Program-made: the position numbers and the translations under genes
Assembly (NCBI GenBank): GCA_033032175.1
Contig: CM065307.1
Location: 8,680,001-8,744,000 of the forward strand
Direction: 5' to 3'
Source of the DNA: Saturnia japonica
Lineage: Eukaryota; Arthropoda; Insecta; Lepidoptera; Saturniidae
Length of the DNA: 64,000 bases
Shown here: positions 12,748 to 22,716 of the stretch, one piece after another
Layout: each line of letters opens with the position of its first letter
Numbering within the stretch: the stretch's first letter is position 1
Notes under the pieces: model-generated
Database searches by the model: none
Told to the model about the DNA's origin: nothing
What the model saw: only the letters and a program-made list of their open reading frames with translations

Positions 12748-13387
12748 TAATCGTAGCCTTATACATGTATGTGTATTAAAAAAGGTAATGTGACGTGTGT
12801 GTGTTAACATTGTATGTCTTCCAATAGCACCGTTCAGCACTGCCTATCAGTTATTTTAGTATCATTCTGACTCATTAGGTACCAAGAATATAATGATGGT
12901 GATCTTGGCGTACAACGATGAAATTTGAAACAGAGATTTTTGCACCATTAATTATAATCTCAAAGCGTACTTGGAATATGTCTAAGAACAACATCGTTTG
13001 TTTAATATTTAGTCTACACCAAACGAGAGCGTAGGCAGGTGAAACTTCAAAGTGTTCAGTTAAAAAACTAATTACAACTATTTTTACACGGGTTATCGAA
13101 CTCTCTACGAAAACATATTTACTAAAATATTTTCTATAAATATGATGTAAATAGAAACTTGCGTGCTTTCTAAGTATAAACAACATGTGTTCAGTCGAGT
13201 TGTTGCTACAAGTCTTTGTTGCCTTTACAAAACATGAAGTTAATTAAATCCCGCATATGGGTACATAAATTGGGGCTCGCTAAATTGGTAGAAATAAACT
13301 CCTTAACAATATGCAGATTGCTTGGGTATACATTGAAAATAAGTAATACTCTAATCGAAGTTCAGGCTATATTATTATAGAAAAACT
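12748..13387. other. No gene recognised
   Basis: AT-rich sequence in which neither strand shows a recognised exon or repeat. Confidence 0.4.
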
Positions 13388-13917
13388 ACCTGTGCCTGCT
13401 GCTGCGCTCCGGTGGACTATAGAATTCCGTCGATCGGGCACATACGCAAATCGTACAACCCCCGCTTCTGTTTAATTTAATTATAAAAATGCTTATTGTG
13501 GGTGATCCTTAGAAAATAGACATATGCTCTGGCTGACTTTTTGTAAATCTTTTTAATCTCTATAATTATGAAGTACATTAATTTATTATATCTATTACGG
13601 TTTACTCAGCGTAAGACATTTAAGCACCCGAATTGATTCAACATGACCAGTTTTTTCATTATTTGCGCGGTACCCTAATTACTTTTCTAAAATAAAGGTA
13701 TCCTAAGTTACTCCATAAACCATCAGCTATGTGCCAGTGTAAGTCTCGTCAAAATCGGTTCAACCGTGTCGGAGATTACCCGAATGAAACAAACACGCAG
13801 AAACATTCTAAAAATTTTGTTATAGGTTCCATATACCATATACTTTCGTATGCGTTTAGTAAAAAGCTGTATGTTGACATTACAAACATACACTTAAATT
13901 TTATTAATTGCATAGAC
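13388..13917 (-). mobile_element. Helitron-like element, family C, degraded
   Basis: The copy aligns block by block with those at 34.4 and 45.0 kb: 'atgcttattgtgggtgatcc', a 'tttaagcacccgaattgatt' block, 'cgtcaaaatcggttcaacc' and an 'attttattaattgcataga' end. In the intact 45.0 kb copy the element starts TCTATACAATTG and ends CTAG on the minus strand. Here the terminal CTAG has decayed. Confidence 0.65.
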
Positions 13918-14571
13918 AATTAGTTGTGATGAAGTTTTTATTACGGGAGTGATATTATTATTTCAATGAGACAATTTCAAGAAATTTCAATTCATTGAGA
14001 CCTTTCCAATGAACCCAAAGACGACACCTCTGTTGTGAGTTAGGTATCCAGCAAATTTCAGACGATGCTGTAACATCAGGCGAATGTTACCATTTAATTG
14101 CGATAAGTAATTGGATACCTTAAATCGATTACACCTTTAGAAGTTGTTCACAACCCTTCATCAATTAGAAATAAATAAATCAAAATTGCTCCACCCGTTT
14201 GTAAGCTACGGTGGCACAGACAGATCTTAAAAACCCCCTCTATTTGCATCGGAAGGTTTAAAAATAAATTCGATGTAATCAACGACTTGTTCTCTAATGT
14301 AATTATTACAAATGATAATTAATGAAACAAATTCACTCTATATGTATTCTAAAGTGTTAGAAATTTTCATTGATGTTGTATAAACCAGTTTGATTATCGT
14401 TGTATTCAATTGAAATAGTTGTATCAGACAACAATATTGTCGGTCTGCGGATAATCATCAATCGTGTGCCCTCCTCTATCAATTACACTCAGTCTTGGCG
14501 CAGATAAATCAAGATCAACGCAGCGTAGGTTTCTATTGATAGTTTCGCAAGAGGAGCACTACGTTCTGTGG

Positions 14572-14593
14572 AAGGTGGAATAAATTCCACCTT
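14572..14593. repeat. 9-bp perfect hairpin
   Basis: AAGGTGGAA (14572-14580) and TTCCACCTT (14585-14593) are perfect complements separated by four bases. No T-run follows and no gene is adjacent, so it is probably incidental or the relic of a small transposon. Confidence 0.4.
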
Positions 14594-14867
14594 TAATTCA
14601 GATGACGGAATTACATTATAGGATATAATATATATTACTCTCAAATATATGTTCTTATGAAATTGTTAAGGCACAAACTTTTCCTGTTCAAAGTGTAGAT
14701 AAAATAAATGTCTAGTCATTAGGTAAATATAATACTGGTATTGTATTTATGAAACAAATACTATTGTTAACTTACTTCTGGATTTTATTATGGAATTGAC
14801 TATTTAAATAGACAAGATTTATCTGATAAATTTGTATGCTGCGTAAATCTATACCTACTATATTTCT

Positions 14868-15005
14868 TGTTTGAAAGTGTCTTTGAACTACCATTCAAAT
14901 TTGAAAAATTATTTTTATATTTTATGTGCTATTTATTGAGGAAGCTTTTTGGCTATGTCACTTCAAGGTGCGGGCAGAAACCATGAAAATCAAGCAATAT
15001 GTCTA
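14868..15005 (+). mobile_element. Helitron family A fragment
   Basis: The piece shares 'tatttattgaggaagctttttggctat', a 'cacttcaaggtgcgggcag' block and 'aaccatgaaaatcaagcaatatg' with the family A fragment at 5.1 kb. The termini are missing. Confidence 0.5.
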
Positions 15006-15749
15006 ATATTCATAAATATATAGTATGAGTGTGCACTTTGAATTACAAAAACAGTTATTTTAATGTTTCTACTACCGAAGTCGTATCGTAAAGCTTCCCA
15101 TTTCACGATCAATTTTCGCAACCCTCGTGCACTGCAACGGCTTTGGTAGTTTATTTAAAAGGTCAGCTTCCGACCGATACTAGTTCAATTCTGTTAAAAG
15201 CAATTCGCAATTGATGGCCTGGTCGAATCCCATTAAGCGGCTTGAATATTGATTGCTTACGAAACGTATACTTTATTGTGTAAATTAAAAGGGTGAAACT
15301 TTTGCTTAGTAGTTACCCAAGTAATTTAAGTTTATTATTTATTTATCTTTACACTAAAATCCACATATTTAAACATAAATTGTCTTAATGTACTTGATTT
15401 ACGTTAGTGTTATTATTAATTTCTATGTCATTTTATCCTAAAACAAAAATCTCTTTATTTCTCCCTGAATTCAATATCTTTCTCTTATCAAGACGATAAG
15501 ACCTATGCTCAGTATATTATGACTTCTTTTGGCTAAAACGATGACGAGATTATGATGAATATCTCAAATACTTAATAGATAATCAGATATATTGAACTAT
15601 ATTAAGAGGCTAGACATATCCTATGTGCTAGTCTGCTTAGTGTGCTCTATTGATTTATATGCTACTACTTCATCCATATTTGAAGTTATCCATAGTTTAA
15701 ATAACATTGTTTGTTATTCACAATAACTCGCCACAGTCCGATTAGTAGA

Positions 15750-16598
15750 CTATCGGTGTGCCGCGTTTGTTACTACGCAGTAGTTATTAAGATCCCGTAA
15801 TTTTATTTTTATTCATATTGTTGACAATTCACATGCCGTATCAATTAAGAAATGGCATGTTTTTCCTCGTGTACAATTTTCATCACAATGGTTAAAATAT
15901 TATTATTCTATTCTACGATTTCTAATGTATTATCGATGATTCTTATAGCTTCTCAGTTATAGTATGGTGTATGCTTCCCGTCTACAAACTTTTATCAGAA
16001 TCGGTTGAGAATAATTGTTTATAGAAATATAATTTTTTTGTACATCTTTGTTAACGATTTATAGAAGTAATATTGACAATTATTGTTATATCCTATTAAT
16101 AATGTAATTACTTATACTTGCCATTTACAAAATTTCATCAAAATCAGTTAAATTTAATGAAATTTTAAATTATTGCGATTTCTCTTTTTTACTATCCCTA
16201 AAAGTGTTATAGAAAATTCTCATATCCCATCACTCATATAATGACTTATACTTCCCATGTACAGAATTTTATCAAAATCGATCAAGAATTAACGAAAATA
16301 GTTTTTTTTTATTATAACTTTTACGATTTCTAAAAGTAATATTGAAATTTCTTACATCCTTACCCTTACCCTATCAATTGACCAATGACATAAGCATCCC
16401 ATGTACAAAATTTCATAAGAATCGGTCAAGCCGTTTTTGAGTTAAATCCGGAGATACAAACAGAGAGAGAGACAGACAGTTTTTTTTTTATAATGGCATA
16501 TTCTTGGTCAGTATCTTTCATATAGTCTGCCTATCGGGAAATTATGGAAATATTATAAAAACTACAGACAAGGGCTATTATAGATTTAGTAATATAGA
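15750..16598 (-). mobile_element. Helitron-like element, family B, with internal tandem modules
   Basis: The minus-strand 3' end is at 15750, with a decayed CTAG (CTAT) followed by 'cggtgtgccgcg'. The 5' end is near 16598 and reads like tattaatataga. Inside, a module of roughly 110-130 bases repeats: 'cc-gt-tacaaa-ttt-atca-aatcggtt', an 'aacgaaaat' block, a T-run, 'cgatttctaaaagtaatattg' and a 'ctatcaatt' block. At least four module copies can be seen. The last carries 'gtttttgagttaaatccgg', as in the 36 and 58 kb copies. Confidence 0.7.
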
Positions 16599-16650
16599 AT
16601 AGATACTAAAAAATTTACATTTTTTAAAGACTGTTTTTTTTTTTCTTTAG

Positions 16651-16791
16651 ATGGTGTAAATGGCATCAAGATGCAAATTCTCATGATTCACTGAAATCTT
16701 CGACGATGTAAGAAGTACGGAGAAACTTTAAGCATCTACTCCTACAGTATTAAAATCGTTCATCAGAAATTTAATAACACGTATATTAAAT
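16651..16791 (+). promoter_or_regulatory. Sulf1: Sulf1 5' UTR portion of the first visible exon
   Basis: A strong acceptor precedes 16651: a run of T ending ttttctttag at 16641-16650. The exon therefore begins inside the 5' UTR and a leader exon must lie upstream. Two short upstream reading frames are present: ATG-GTG-TAA at 16651-16659 and a second ATG at 16660 that ends at TGA 16684-16686 after eight codons. They would be expected to lower translation of the main frame if the leader is used as drawn. The acceptor position is inferred from sequence alone. Confidence 0.65.
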
Positions 16792-17462
16792 ATGAATTTA
16801 AAATTCATACCGTTGTTGTTGACCTGGAACTTAATACTAATCGCTGCTAAAAGAGATTCCTTCGAGGAACATGAGACATCTAAGTCTAGAGAAATTAGAA
16901 ATAAGGAGAACAATAGAAATAGGACAACCTTTAATGGAACCCTTACAGATCTTCCTGAGAGGAGATATTTGAGACACAAAAATAGCTCTAGATATCGCGG
17001 AGATAGGCGCAGATTCTTGGAACATGAAATAAGGAGAGATAGAAGGAAAGGTGTTGACCGCTCGACTGAAGCTAGTGCCAATAGAACCATAGAACCATAT
17101 AGTACTAGAAAAGAAGATAAACCTCGAAAATCTGATAAGCATTGGAACAAAGGCATGGAAAAGTATTCTATAAGAAAAATCGTTAACCAAAATAAGACGC
17201 AAGATAAGGCCCATCCGTTACCATTGAGGGAAAACACGACGAGATCTAAATTAAAGATGCCAAATAAATGGCAAAATAATGGTTATATACCGTATCCGCA
17301 ACAAAGGGAACGTAAGCCAAACATTATTCTCGTATTGACTGACGATCAGGATGTTGAGTTGGGAAGTTTAAATTTTATGCCCAGGACCATGAAGGCGATT
17401 AGGAGCGCTGGAGCTGAGTTCAGGCATGCCTATACAACTACTCCTATGTGTTGTCCATCTAG
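16792..17462 (+). CDS. Sulf1: Sulf1, first coding exon (signal peptide, basic extension, start of sulfatase domain)
   Basis: This exon encodes residues 1-223 and two bases of codon 224 of an extracellular heparan sulfate 6-O-endosulfatase. Such enzymes remove 6-O-sulfate from heparan sulfate at the cell surface and so tune Wnt, Hedgehog and FGF signalling. Residues 5-19 form a hydrophobic signal peptide with likely cleavage near Ala18/Ala19. Residues 20-175 are a charged extension with about 44 Arg/Lys and six N-X-S/T sequons (Asn43, 48, 64, 97, 134, 148). The sulfatase domain starts with [12 protein letters not shown] at 176-187, where Asp184 and Asp185 are the expected calcium ligands. It reaches the MCCPSR motif, whose first Cys (220) should become formylglycine. 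The start is the first in-frame Met and the only one that gives the signal peptide. The donor is GT at 17463, leaving codon phase 2. Confidence 0.95.
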
Positions 17463-17639
17463 GTATGAAATTTTTATATAAATAGTTTTTAAATAATTGT
17501 AAAATTTTAGTATGTCTCATTTTATTTTATTTATCAAGTATTTTACAATAGTTAAAGATTTTGAAGATGTTGAATCAAGTTTTTGGGGATGTAAGTGGTG
17601 TTCTTTAGAATTGAGACACTCAAGCTAACATTCTGCTTA

Positions 17640-17886
17640 GTAACGGACGAGGAAATGGTGATAACACGGTTGTAGGACTGTATAGCTCGAGTAGGGCGCG
17701 ACACCATACAAATGGTGAAAAGCGTGCCATAGTGAATTCTATCCTATCCAGTTACTTATTACAAAGGTCCGCATGATATCGTCGAGTGAGGATGGATTGT
17801 TGCTCTGTCGGTGGTCACCACTGTTTTTGGGTTATACTGCGCTTACTACCAGGCACGTAAATTATTCGTGCACCCATAAAAAACGA
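17640..17886 (+). mobile_element. Non-LTR retrotransposon 3' remnant
   Basis: The remnant has GC content above its surroundings, a 'gaggatggattg' block, a 'ggtggtcacca' block and a 'gcttactaccagg' block, then a short A-run at about 17878-17883. Related blocks in the same order are at 39110-39280 and 55480-55743. No coding capacity remains. Confidence 0.45.
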
Positions 17887-18115
17887 TTTTTAAATATTTC
17901 TTCAACTTGTTAATAGTATATACTTATAGCTCATAAATTTTAACCACTTTAGATTTATCTGAGTGACGGTAGAACTTTATGAAAATGTCGTCTAACATAA
18001 TATCTACTTTCCATTAAAATCAAAAACTTGCCAATAATTTTGTTATCAAACTACAATTTCATTTAATGCCTTTAGATACATGGATGACAAATGTTGGTTA
18101 TGCTGTTATTATTAA

Positions 18116-18432
18116 CTAGTTAGTACCCACGACTTCGTCTGCGTATTATTGGATATACACAGATTGATCTCGGAACACGACAAACCAATAAAATCGCCGG
18201 TTTTCCGTGATTGTGTAACAAACATAGAAACTTCCCATTTATTATATTTGTAGGATAACACTGGTTAAACTATGACTTTTACCGGCATAAAAGTACCCTA
18301 TGTTCCAGGTAATAGACTATCTGTGTGCCAAATTTCATTGAGATCTGTTCAGCCGTTTTAGCGTGATTGAGTATCTAACAAATATCCAAACATCTAAACA
18401 TACACACTTTCACATTTATTATATTAGTAGGA
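18116..18432 (-). mobile_element. Helitron-like element, family D, beside a splice acceptor
   Basis: On the minus strand it begins TCCTACTAATATAATAAATG and ends CTAG at 18116-18119. Subterminal 'cgcagacgaagtcgtggg' is the usual GC-rich block. It also carries 'gagatctgttcagccgtttt', a phrase common in lepidopteran non-autonomous Helitrons. The insertion stops 31 bases before the Sulf1 exon at 18464, leaving only a short polypyrimidine tract between. Confidence 0.75.
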
Positions 18433-18463
18433 CAGGTAATATACATGATTTCTTTGTTTTCAG

Positions 18464-18603
18464 GAGCTCTCTATTGACCGGAGTGTACGTTCACAACCAT
18501 AACGTTTACACCAATAACGATAACTGTTCATCGCCGATGTGGCAGGCAACCCACGAGACTAATACCTTTGCCACTTACCTTTCAAACGCAGGCTATCGTA
18601 CCG
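18464..18603 (+). CDS. Sulf1: Sulf1, second coding exon
   Basis: The exon has 140 bases. Its first G completes Arg224 and its last G opens Gly271. It encodes residues 225-270, including SSLLTG, which completes the sulfatase signature begun in the previous exon, and [17 protein letters not shown], a block strongly conserved in Sulf1/Sulf2 enzymes. Asn244 is in an N-C-S sequon. The end reads [12 protein letters not shown]. The acceptor is ttgttttcag and the donor is ggtcag (GT at 18604). The similarity to animal Sulf proteins is judged from memory of the family. The exon starts a 40.7 kb intron; the next coding residues ([16 protein letters not shown]) are found only at 59271. Confidence 0.95.
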
Positions 18604-18860
18604 GTCAGTACTTATTTTAATATCTAATGGAAACTTATATTGCATGAACTTGTATTAACTTAATAGGTTAACCTTAGGTTCTCATTAGTAAACATATTTT
18701 TTTTCGTTTAATATGTCATCTTTTGTCACGTTTCAATATCATACATATTATGTATATCTTTTCGTAAAAAATATAGGTAGGTTGAATTTAAGTTCAAATA
18801 TAATAAATGCTTTAACTAAATTGTTATTGTAATGTAAATATTTCATTGTTTACATTTAAT

Positions 18861-19137
18861 TAACTGCCTTATTAGCCTAGTAGTCTTAAGCACGACTGCT
18901 ACGCTCGAGGATCTGGGTTCGATTCCCAGGTCGAGCAAAGTGTTATTGGGGTTTTCTATGAAATTCTCAGTATCAGCTCGGAGTTTGGCTTTGTACCCGA
19001 GTAATGGAAATAGGCTCGCCCCCTATTACATGGAACCACCGACCTAAAACATACCCAACGAACTGTGGGTGTACATTAGTACACGTCTGCCTAACCCTTC
19101 GGGGAATGCAGGCGTTATGGTATGTTAAGTTATGTTA
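18861..19137 (+). mobile_element. tRNA-derived SINE, family 1
   Basis: The head carries a tRNA-like A box ('ttagcctagtagtc') and an excellent B box (GGTTCGATTCC at 18916-18926) in a tRNA-type arm. The body contains 'ttggggttttctatgaaattctc', 'atggaaccaccgacct' and 'cctaacccttcgggg', and the tail has repeated ttatg/ttaag units. Three more copies lie inverted at 20718-20991, 42505-42754 and 47797-48054. Confidence 0.85.
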
Positions 19138-19343
19138 CACTTATTTTTATTCTTTTGCGTGTTAGTATTCTTGCCTTATTTCTCAACTAAGTTAACAATA
19201 ATAATGGTGAAAATTTAAAGTGATATATAAATTATACATAACGTAAAGTATGCGTTGATTGTCGAAGTAAAGCTTCTTTGGGTACGGTAAGGAAAATTTT
19301 GTGTTACGTTACGTTTCGGATGATACATGATGGTCTACGAGGC
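19138..19343. other. No gene recognised
   Basis: Short AT-rich spacer between a SINE and a repeat of family E. Nothing was recognised in it. Confidence 0.4.
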
Positions 19344-19554
19344 AATTTTTATCAAAAGAAAACCAACCTCAATGATTTTGGAGTGTTCTCTGGTGAATCT
19401 TCGAAGTTGAGGGTTTAATGCCAATGAAATTGAAATGAAATAAAAAAAAATCATCCAAATCGGATCAAAAACAAAGAAGTTATGGCTGAACATGTATTAA
19501 AAAAAACATTCGAATTGAGTAACCTCCGTCTTTTTTTGAAGTTGGGTTAAAAAT
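19344..19554 (+). repeat. Dispersed repeat, family E
   Basis: The repeat begins with a tttttat/aacaaaa-gaaaaccaac block and 'tcaatgattttgg', has a central 'aatcatccaaatcgg-tca' and 'aacaaagaagttatgg', and ends 'gagtaacctccgtc', a T-run and 'ggttaaaaa'. Other copies are at 36524-36752, 50748-50938 (inverted) and 61308-61545. The ends are weakly inverted (ttttaac/gttaaaa), suggesting a short DNA element, though a retroelement tail is possible. Confidence 0.65.
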
Positions 19555-20149
19555 GTATAGTGTTCCAAGTTTAAATTCAAACACTTCAACCGCGTATAAA
19601 GGTTATATTATGTACAAATTGTTTTTATACCTGTCATTAGCTAGTGATGAAGCTGATTGAAATGACTCGGTTGTTTGACTAGTGCGAGTTGGAATAAAAT
19701 TCTAAACTCACTTTCCATCACGGCAAGGTCTAATATTTGTCTATAACCTTCTGAGGTTACTACCTAAAATCGTCAAACAGGAAAAATCAATAACCAAACA
19801 ATTGTTTACATAAATGTGCCTACACTAATTTACATAATTACACTGATATTTTTAATATCACATATCGTAATACCGCCAATGGGTAATTTCATTCGACAAC
19901 ATCAAGAGTCAGACGTCAATCAATTAAAATAATGCGTTCTTGAGGCGGTTTATGTAGCAGGTAGCTATAATCATTATTTTATTTATATTTATTATAAATG
20001 TCACAGATTGAAGGAAAAGGTAGATGGAGCTGATCAGAACAAGAAACTATCTCTTAATAGTATTCAATTGTGTCAATTTTGAAAGGATATGTCACACAAT
20101 GTCAGCATTCCGTATGCTTTATTATTATTTTAGAAATATACCGTCTTGT

Positions 20150-21036
20150 GTGAAAAATGAAGTCGGTTCCCGCTATTTGTCCCCTATGCACGCTTAGATC
20201 TTTTAAACTACGCAACGGATTTTAATGCCGTATTCACTAACATTTAGAGAATTTTCTACGGAAGGTTTATATATACAACACATTCCAATTAAGTTTTTTT
20301 ATTAGAGAAAATTCAATAATTTATCAAGTATTCAATCAAGTCGTCAATAAATGATTTTCGGGCTTTTACATGGCGTACATTGGCTAAACCTTATGAGATA
20401 TAATCAAAATAATGTTTTAAAGAATTGTAGTTCCTCAAAAAACCTAGAGAAGAGTCCGCGATTGCATAATTATGTCTATTTCCTAAGGTTGACTCACAGT
20501 AACCATTTTTATCTTCAACATAATAATTAAAAATATTACATTATTTGCGAAACTATTTTCTCCAATTCAGTACTAATCTTTATTCAGATAAGTTTTTTAG
20601 TTAGTTTGGGAATTTATTGTAGATTAAGATTGCACCAAAGAAATACTAATACCTAAAAAACCTATGATAAATTGCGCGTCGCGAGGTAATCTCACTATTC
20701 GTATCTATGAAGTTACATATCATACTATCACGTCTGTGTCCCCGAAGTGTTAGGCAGAAGTGTACATCCACAGTTCGCCGGGTATGTTTTAAGTCCCATG
20801 TAATAGGGGGTGAGCCTGTTGCTATTAATCGGGCACAAAGCGAAACTCAAGCTACTACTGAGAATTTCATAGAAAAACCCAATAGCCATTTGCTCGAACT
20901 AAAAATTGAACCTAGGATTTGGAGCATAGTAGTCGCCTTTATGACTTAGTGGTGGTAGTGGTGTGGTTAACCTATTGGCTAATGAGGCAGTATGAAGTTA
21001 TAAACTGTCAATATTCAAGCTGGGGCGGGTTACTAG
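20150..21036 (+). mobile_element. Helitron-like element, family F, carrying a SINE
   Basis: The element matches the 41.9 kb copy along its length: 'acgcttagatcttttaaactacgcaacggatttt', 'cggaaggtttatata', 'acatggcgtacattggctaaacc', 'tgactcacagtaacca' and 'gcgcgtcgcgaggtaa'. It ends CTAG at 21033-21036. A SINE (20718-20991) sits inside between duplicated atgaagtta-ca/ta sequences. The 5' end is not sharply defined in this copy, and the 3' part is shorter than in the second copy. Confidence 0.7.
20718..20991 (-). mobile_element. SINE family 1 copy inside Helitron F
   Basis: Reverse complement of the family 1 consensus features: 'atcgggcacaaagcgaaactc', 'gagaatttcatagaaaaaccc' and a worn B box near 20905-20915. 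The target duplication atgaagttaca (20707-20717) versus atgaagttata (20992-21002) flanks it. The same insertion point is found in the Helitron at 41.9 kb. Confidence 0.8.
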
Positions 21037-21289
21037 TGTCATTATAAATTCTTTTTGAAAAAGTCTTTAGGTACCCTCTTTTTTGGCTTTATGTATTATT
21101 TAAAAAATGTTTGGTGTAGGTATTTCTGGATTACTTGTAAACTTATAATTTTCCTTAGTACTCATTCCCGATTACAAAGATCATATAACGAATCGAACAA
21201 CAAAATCATTCAAAATCTTCCCATTCGTCTGCTTTGTATTAAGTATTTTACGTTTTCTTCACAAAGCTGTCGTCAAGTATTTTTTTTAA

Positions 21290-21575
21290 GGGATCTTTAT
21301 CCGCCATATTGTGGTTTTATTTTGATTCATAAACTTAGTTTTTTGGCTTTATATTTTGTAATATGTAATGGTGGCATTTTACGTGATTTAGTTTGATTAT
21401 TGTACTCAAGTGAAATTACTTCTAAATAACAACTAGAAGCATGAATTTTAAGTTGCCAGAAAGCTCCTGGAGAGTTTTAACAAGAGAGATACTACCTTGT
21501 TAAAACATTGTTTGAAATCTGGAGATTAGAGAAATATTCTATCTACGTGACATTGGCATATTTCTGTATGAATAC
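21290..21575 (+). repeat. Dispersed repeat, family G
   Basis: The blocks 'ggcattttacgtgatttagttt', 'atgaattttaagttgcca', 'ctcctggagagttttaa', 'ccttgttaaa' and 'attctatctacgtgacattgg' recur in order at 33108-33395 and 63337-63640. No coding or terminal structure is evident; a decayed retroelement or DNA-element internal region is possible. Confidence 0.6.
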
Positions 21576-22515
21576 ATGTTGGCATTATAGCTTCTGTAGA
21601 TATCCTTTTTTTTTCTTTTTGGCGAAAGTATCTTTCTGTCTGTCTGTTACGTCGATGATAATGAAAATACATTCAAGGCGCTCTCTATTAACAATCAGTT
21701 AAACTAACACAACAGGTGTTGCTTAGATTGTTTACATTTTCTAATGTGCAAAATATTCCCAAGAGTCAGCTGGTAAAATTTATTTACAATAGTATCATTT
21801 AAAGAGGCTACTTGATATATTCAATTAAAGTGCACAAAGCACACATAAAAGGATATAATGAATATACAGGAAGACACAACATACAGTTTCATAACCGTAA
21901 CTTGATACACACGAGCACCTGAGAATGTATTGATATGTCGGTAATGTTGTCGCGTGGAGTTATGATTTGAGTTATGTTATCAACTTTTATTTTTTTGACT
22001 ATGGATGAAAGATTGAAATTGGAAAATACTTTTAAAAATATATCTAACATTGAATGACTTTTTCATAATTTGCGTCCATTGTTATAGTGATTTTTTAAAA
22101 TCGTATGACTCTGAAATGAGATTTAAAATAAATAAAAAAATTTATTGAGACTTTAATTATGAGAAATAAAAGTTATCAAACAAATTCATCAGTTTTCCTA
22201 CAATGAAATACAAATTATCTTCTGATATATTTACTTTTTTACCAATTTTCCAAAGTGACGGATATGTTTATTACATATGAAAATTCTCAGAAAAGTACAA
22301 AAATAATTCTGTAAATATTGGTAATTTTGGGAATATTTCCGGGAATGTTTGACTTTTAACCTGCTCGCTAGAGACATGGTGTTAATTACCGTGATACGCA
22401 TAGCGCTTTATCGTTTAATGTTCGGTGATCTAAAGGCCAAGTACAAATATGTACTAACTTATCCTCTAAGTCACAAAGTTAGTAGAACATCTTAATAATA
22501 TAGATATGTACTATG
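21576..22515. other. AT-rich stretch, no gene recognised
   Basis: No exon or matched repeat was seen on either strand. Confidence 0.4.
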
Positions 22516-22716
22516 TGGCCCGGCAGACTTTGTCTTGCCCTTTCCGATAGTTTTATTGGCTCGACCACAGCATCACCTATCAGATTTTAAAATAGCTGAG
22601 AACCATCGTCTCCATAAAACTAATATATTATGTGAATATGATGAGCTCAATTGGTCAAGTTGTTTAATAGTTACACACGATCACTAACAGACGAACAAGA
22701 TTTTTATATATAAAGA
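22516..22716 (-). mobile_element. Helitron-like fragment, family H
   Basis: The block 'cccggcagactttgtcttgcccttcc'-like and 'cgaccacagcatcacctatc' is shared with 32518-32600. On the far side, 'ggtcaagttgtttaatagtt-acac' and 'tttatatataaagaagat' are typical of the 5' part of small lepidopteran Helitrons read on the minus strand. The terminal CTAG is lost. Confidence 0.5.

Larger units (their letters stand above)
17463..18463 (+). other. Sulf1 intron (1.0 kb) that splits the sulfatase signature
   Basis: Donor gtatga follows TCTAG, and acceptor ttgttttcag precedes gagctc. Joining rebuilds codon AGG (Arg224) and restores C-C-P-S-R-S-S-L-L-T-G. The intron holds a retroelement remnant near 17640-17886 and a Helitron at 18116-18432 that ends only 31 bases before the exon. 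Confidence 0.9.

Noticed and set aside
12875..13186. 103-codon minus-strand open frame
   Set aside because: No similarity, no signal of coding composition and no neighbouring exon; regarded as chance.
16728..17237. Long minus-strand open frames opposite the first Sulf1 coding exon (up to 169 codons)
   Set aside because: They are the mirror of a charged AGA/GAA-rich coding exon on the plus strand. The hydrophobic Leu/Phe/Ser translation is what such complements give, and there are no splice sites or homology.
18363..18463. Open frame extending upstream of the second Sulf1 exon
   Set aside because: It is Helitron and polypyrimidine sequence; the acceptor at 18463 rebuilds the conserved signature exactly.
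18890..18945. Possible tRNA gene (A and B box present)
   Set aside because: No complete cloverleaf with an acceptor stem can be drawn, and the same head heads four copies with identical bodies, so it is a SINE.
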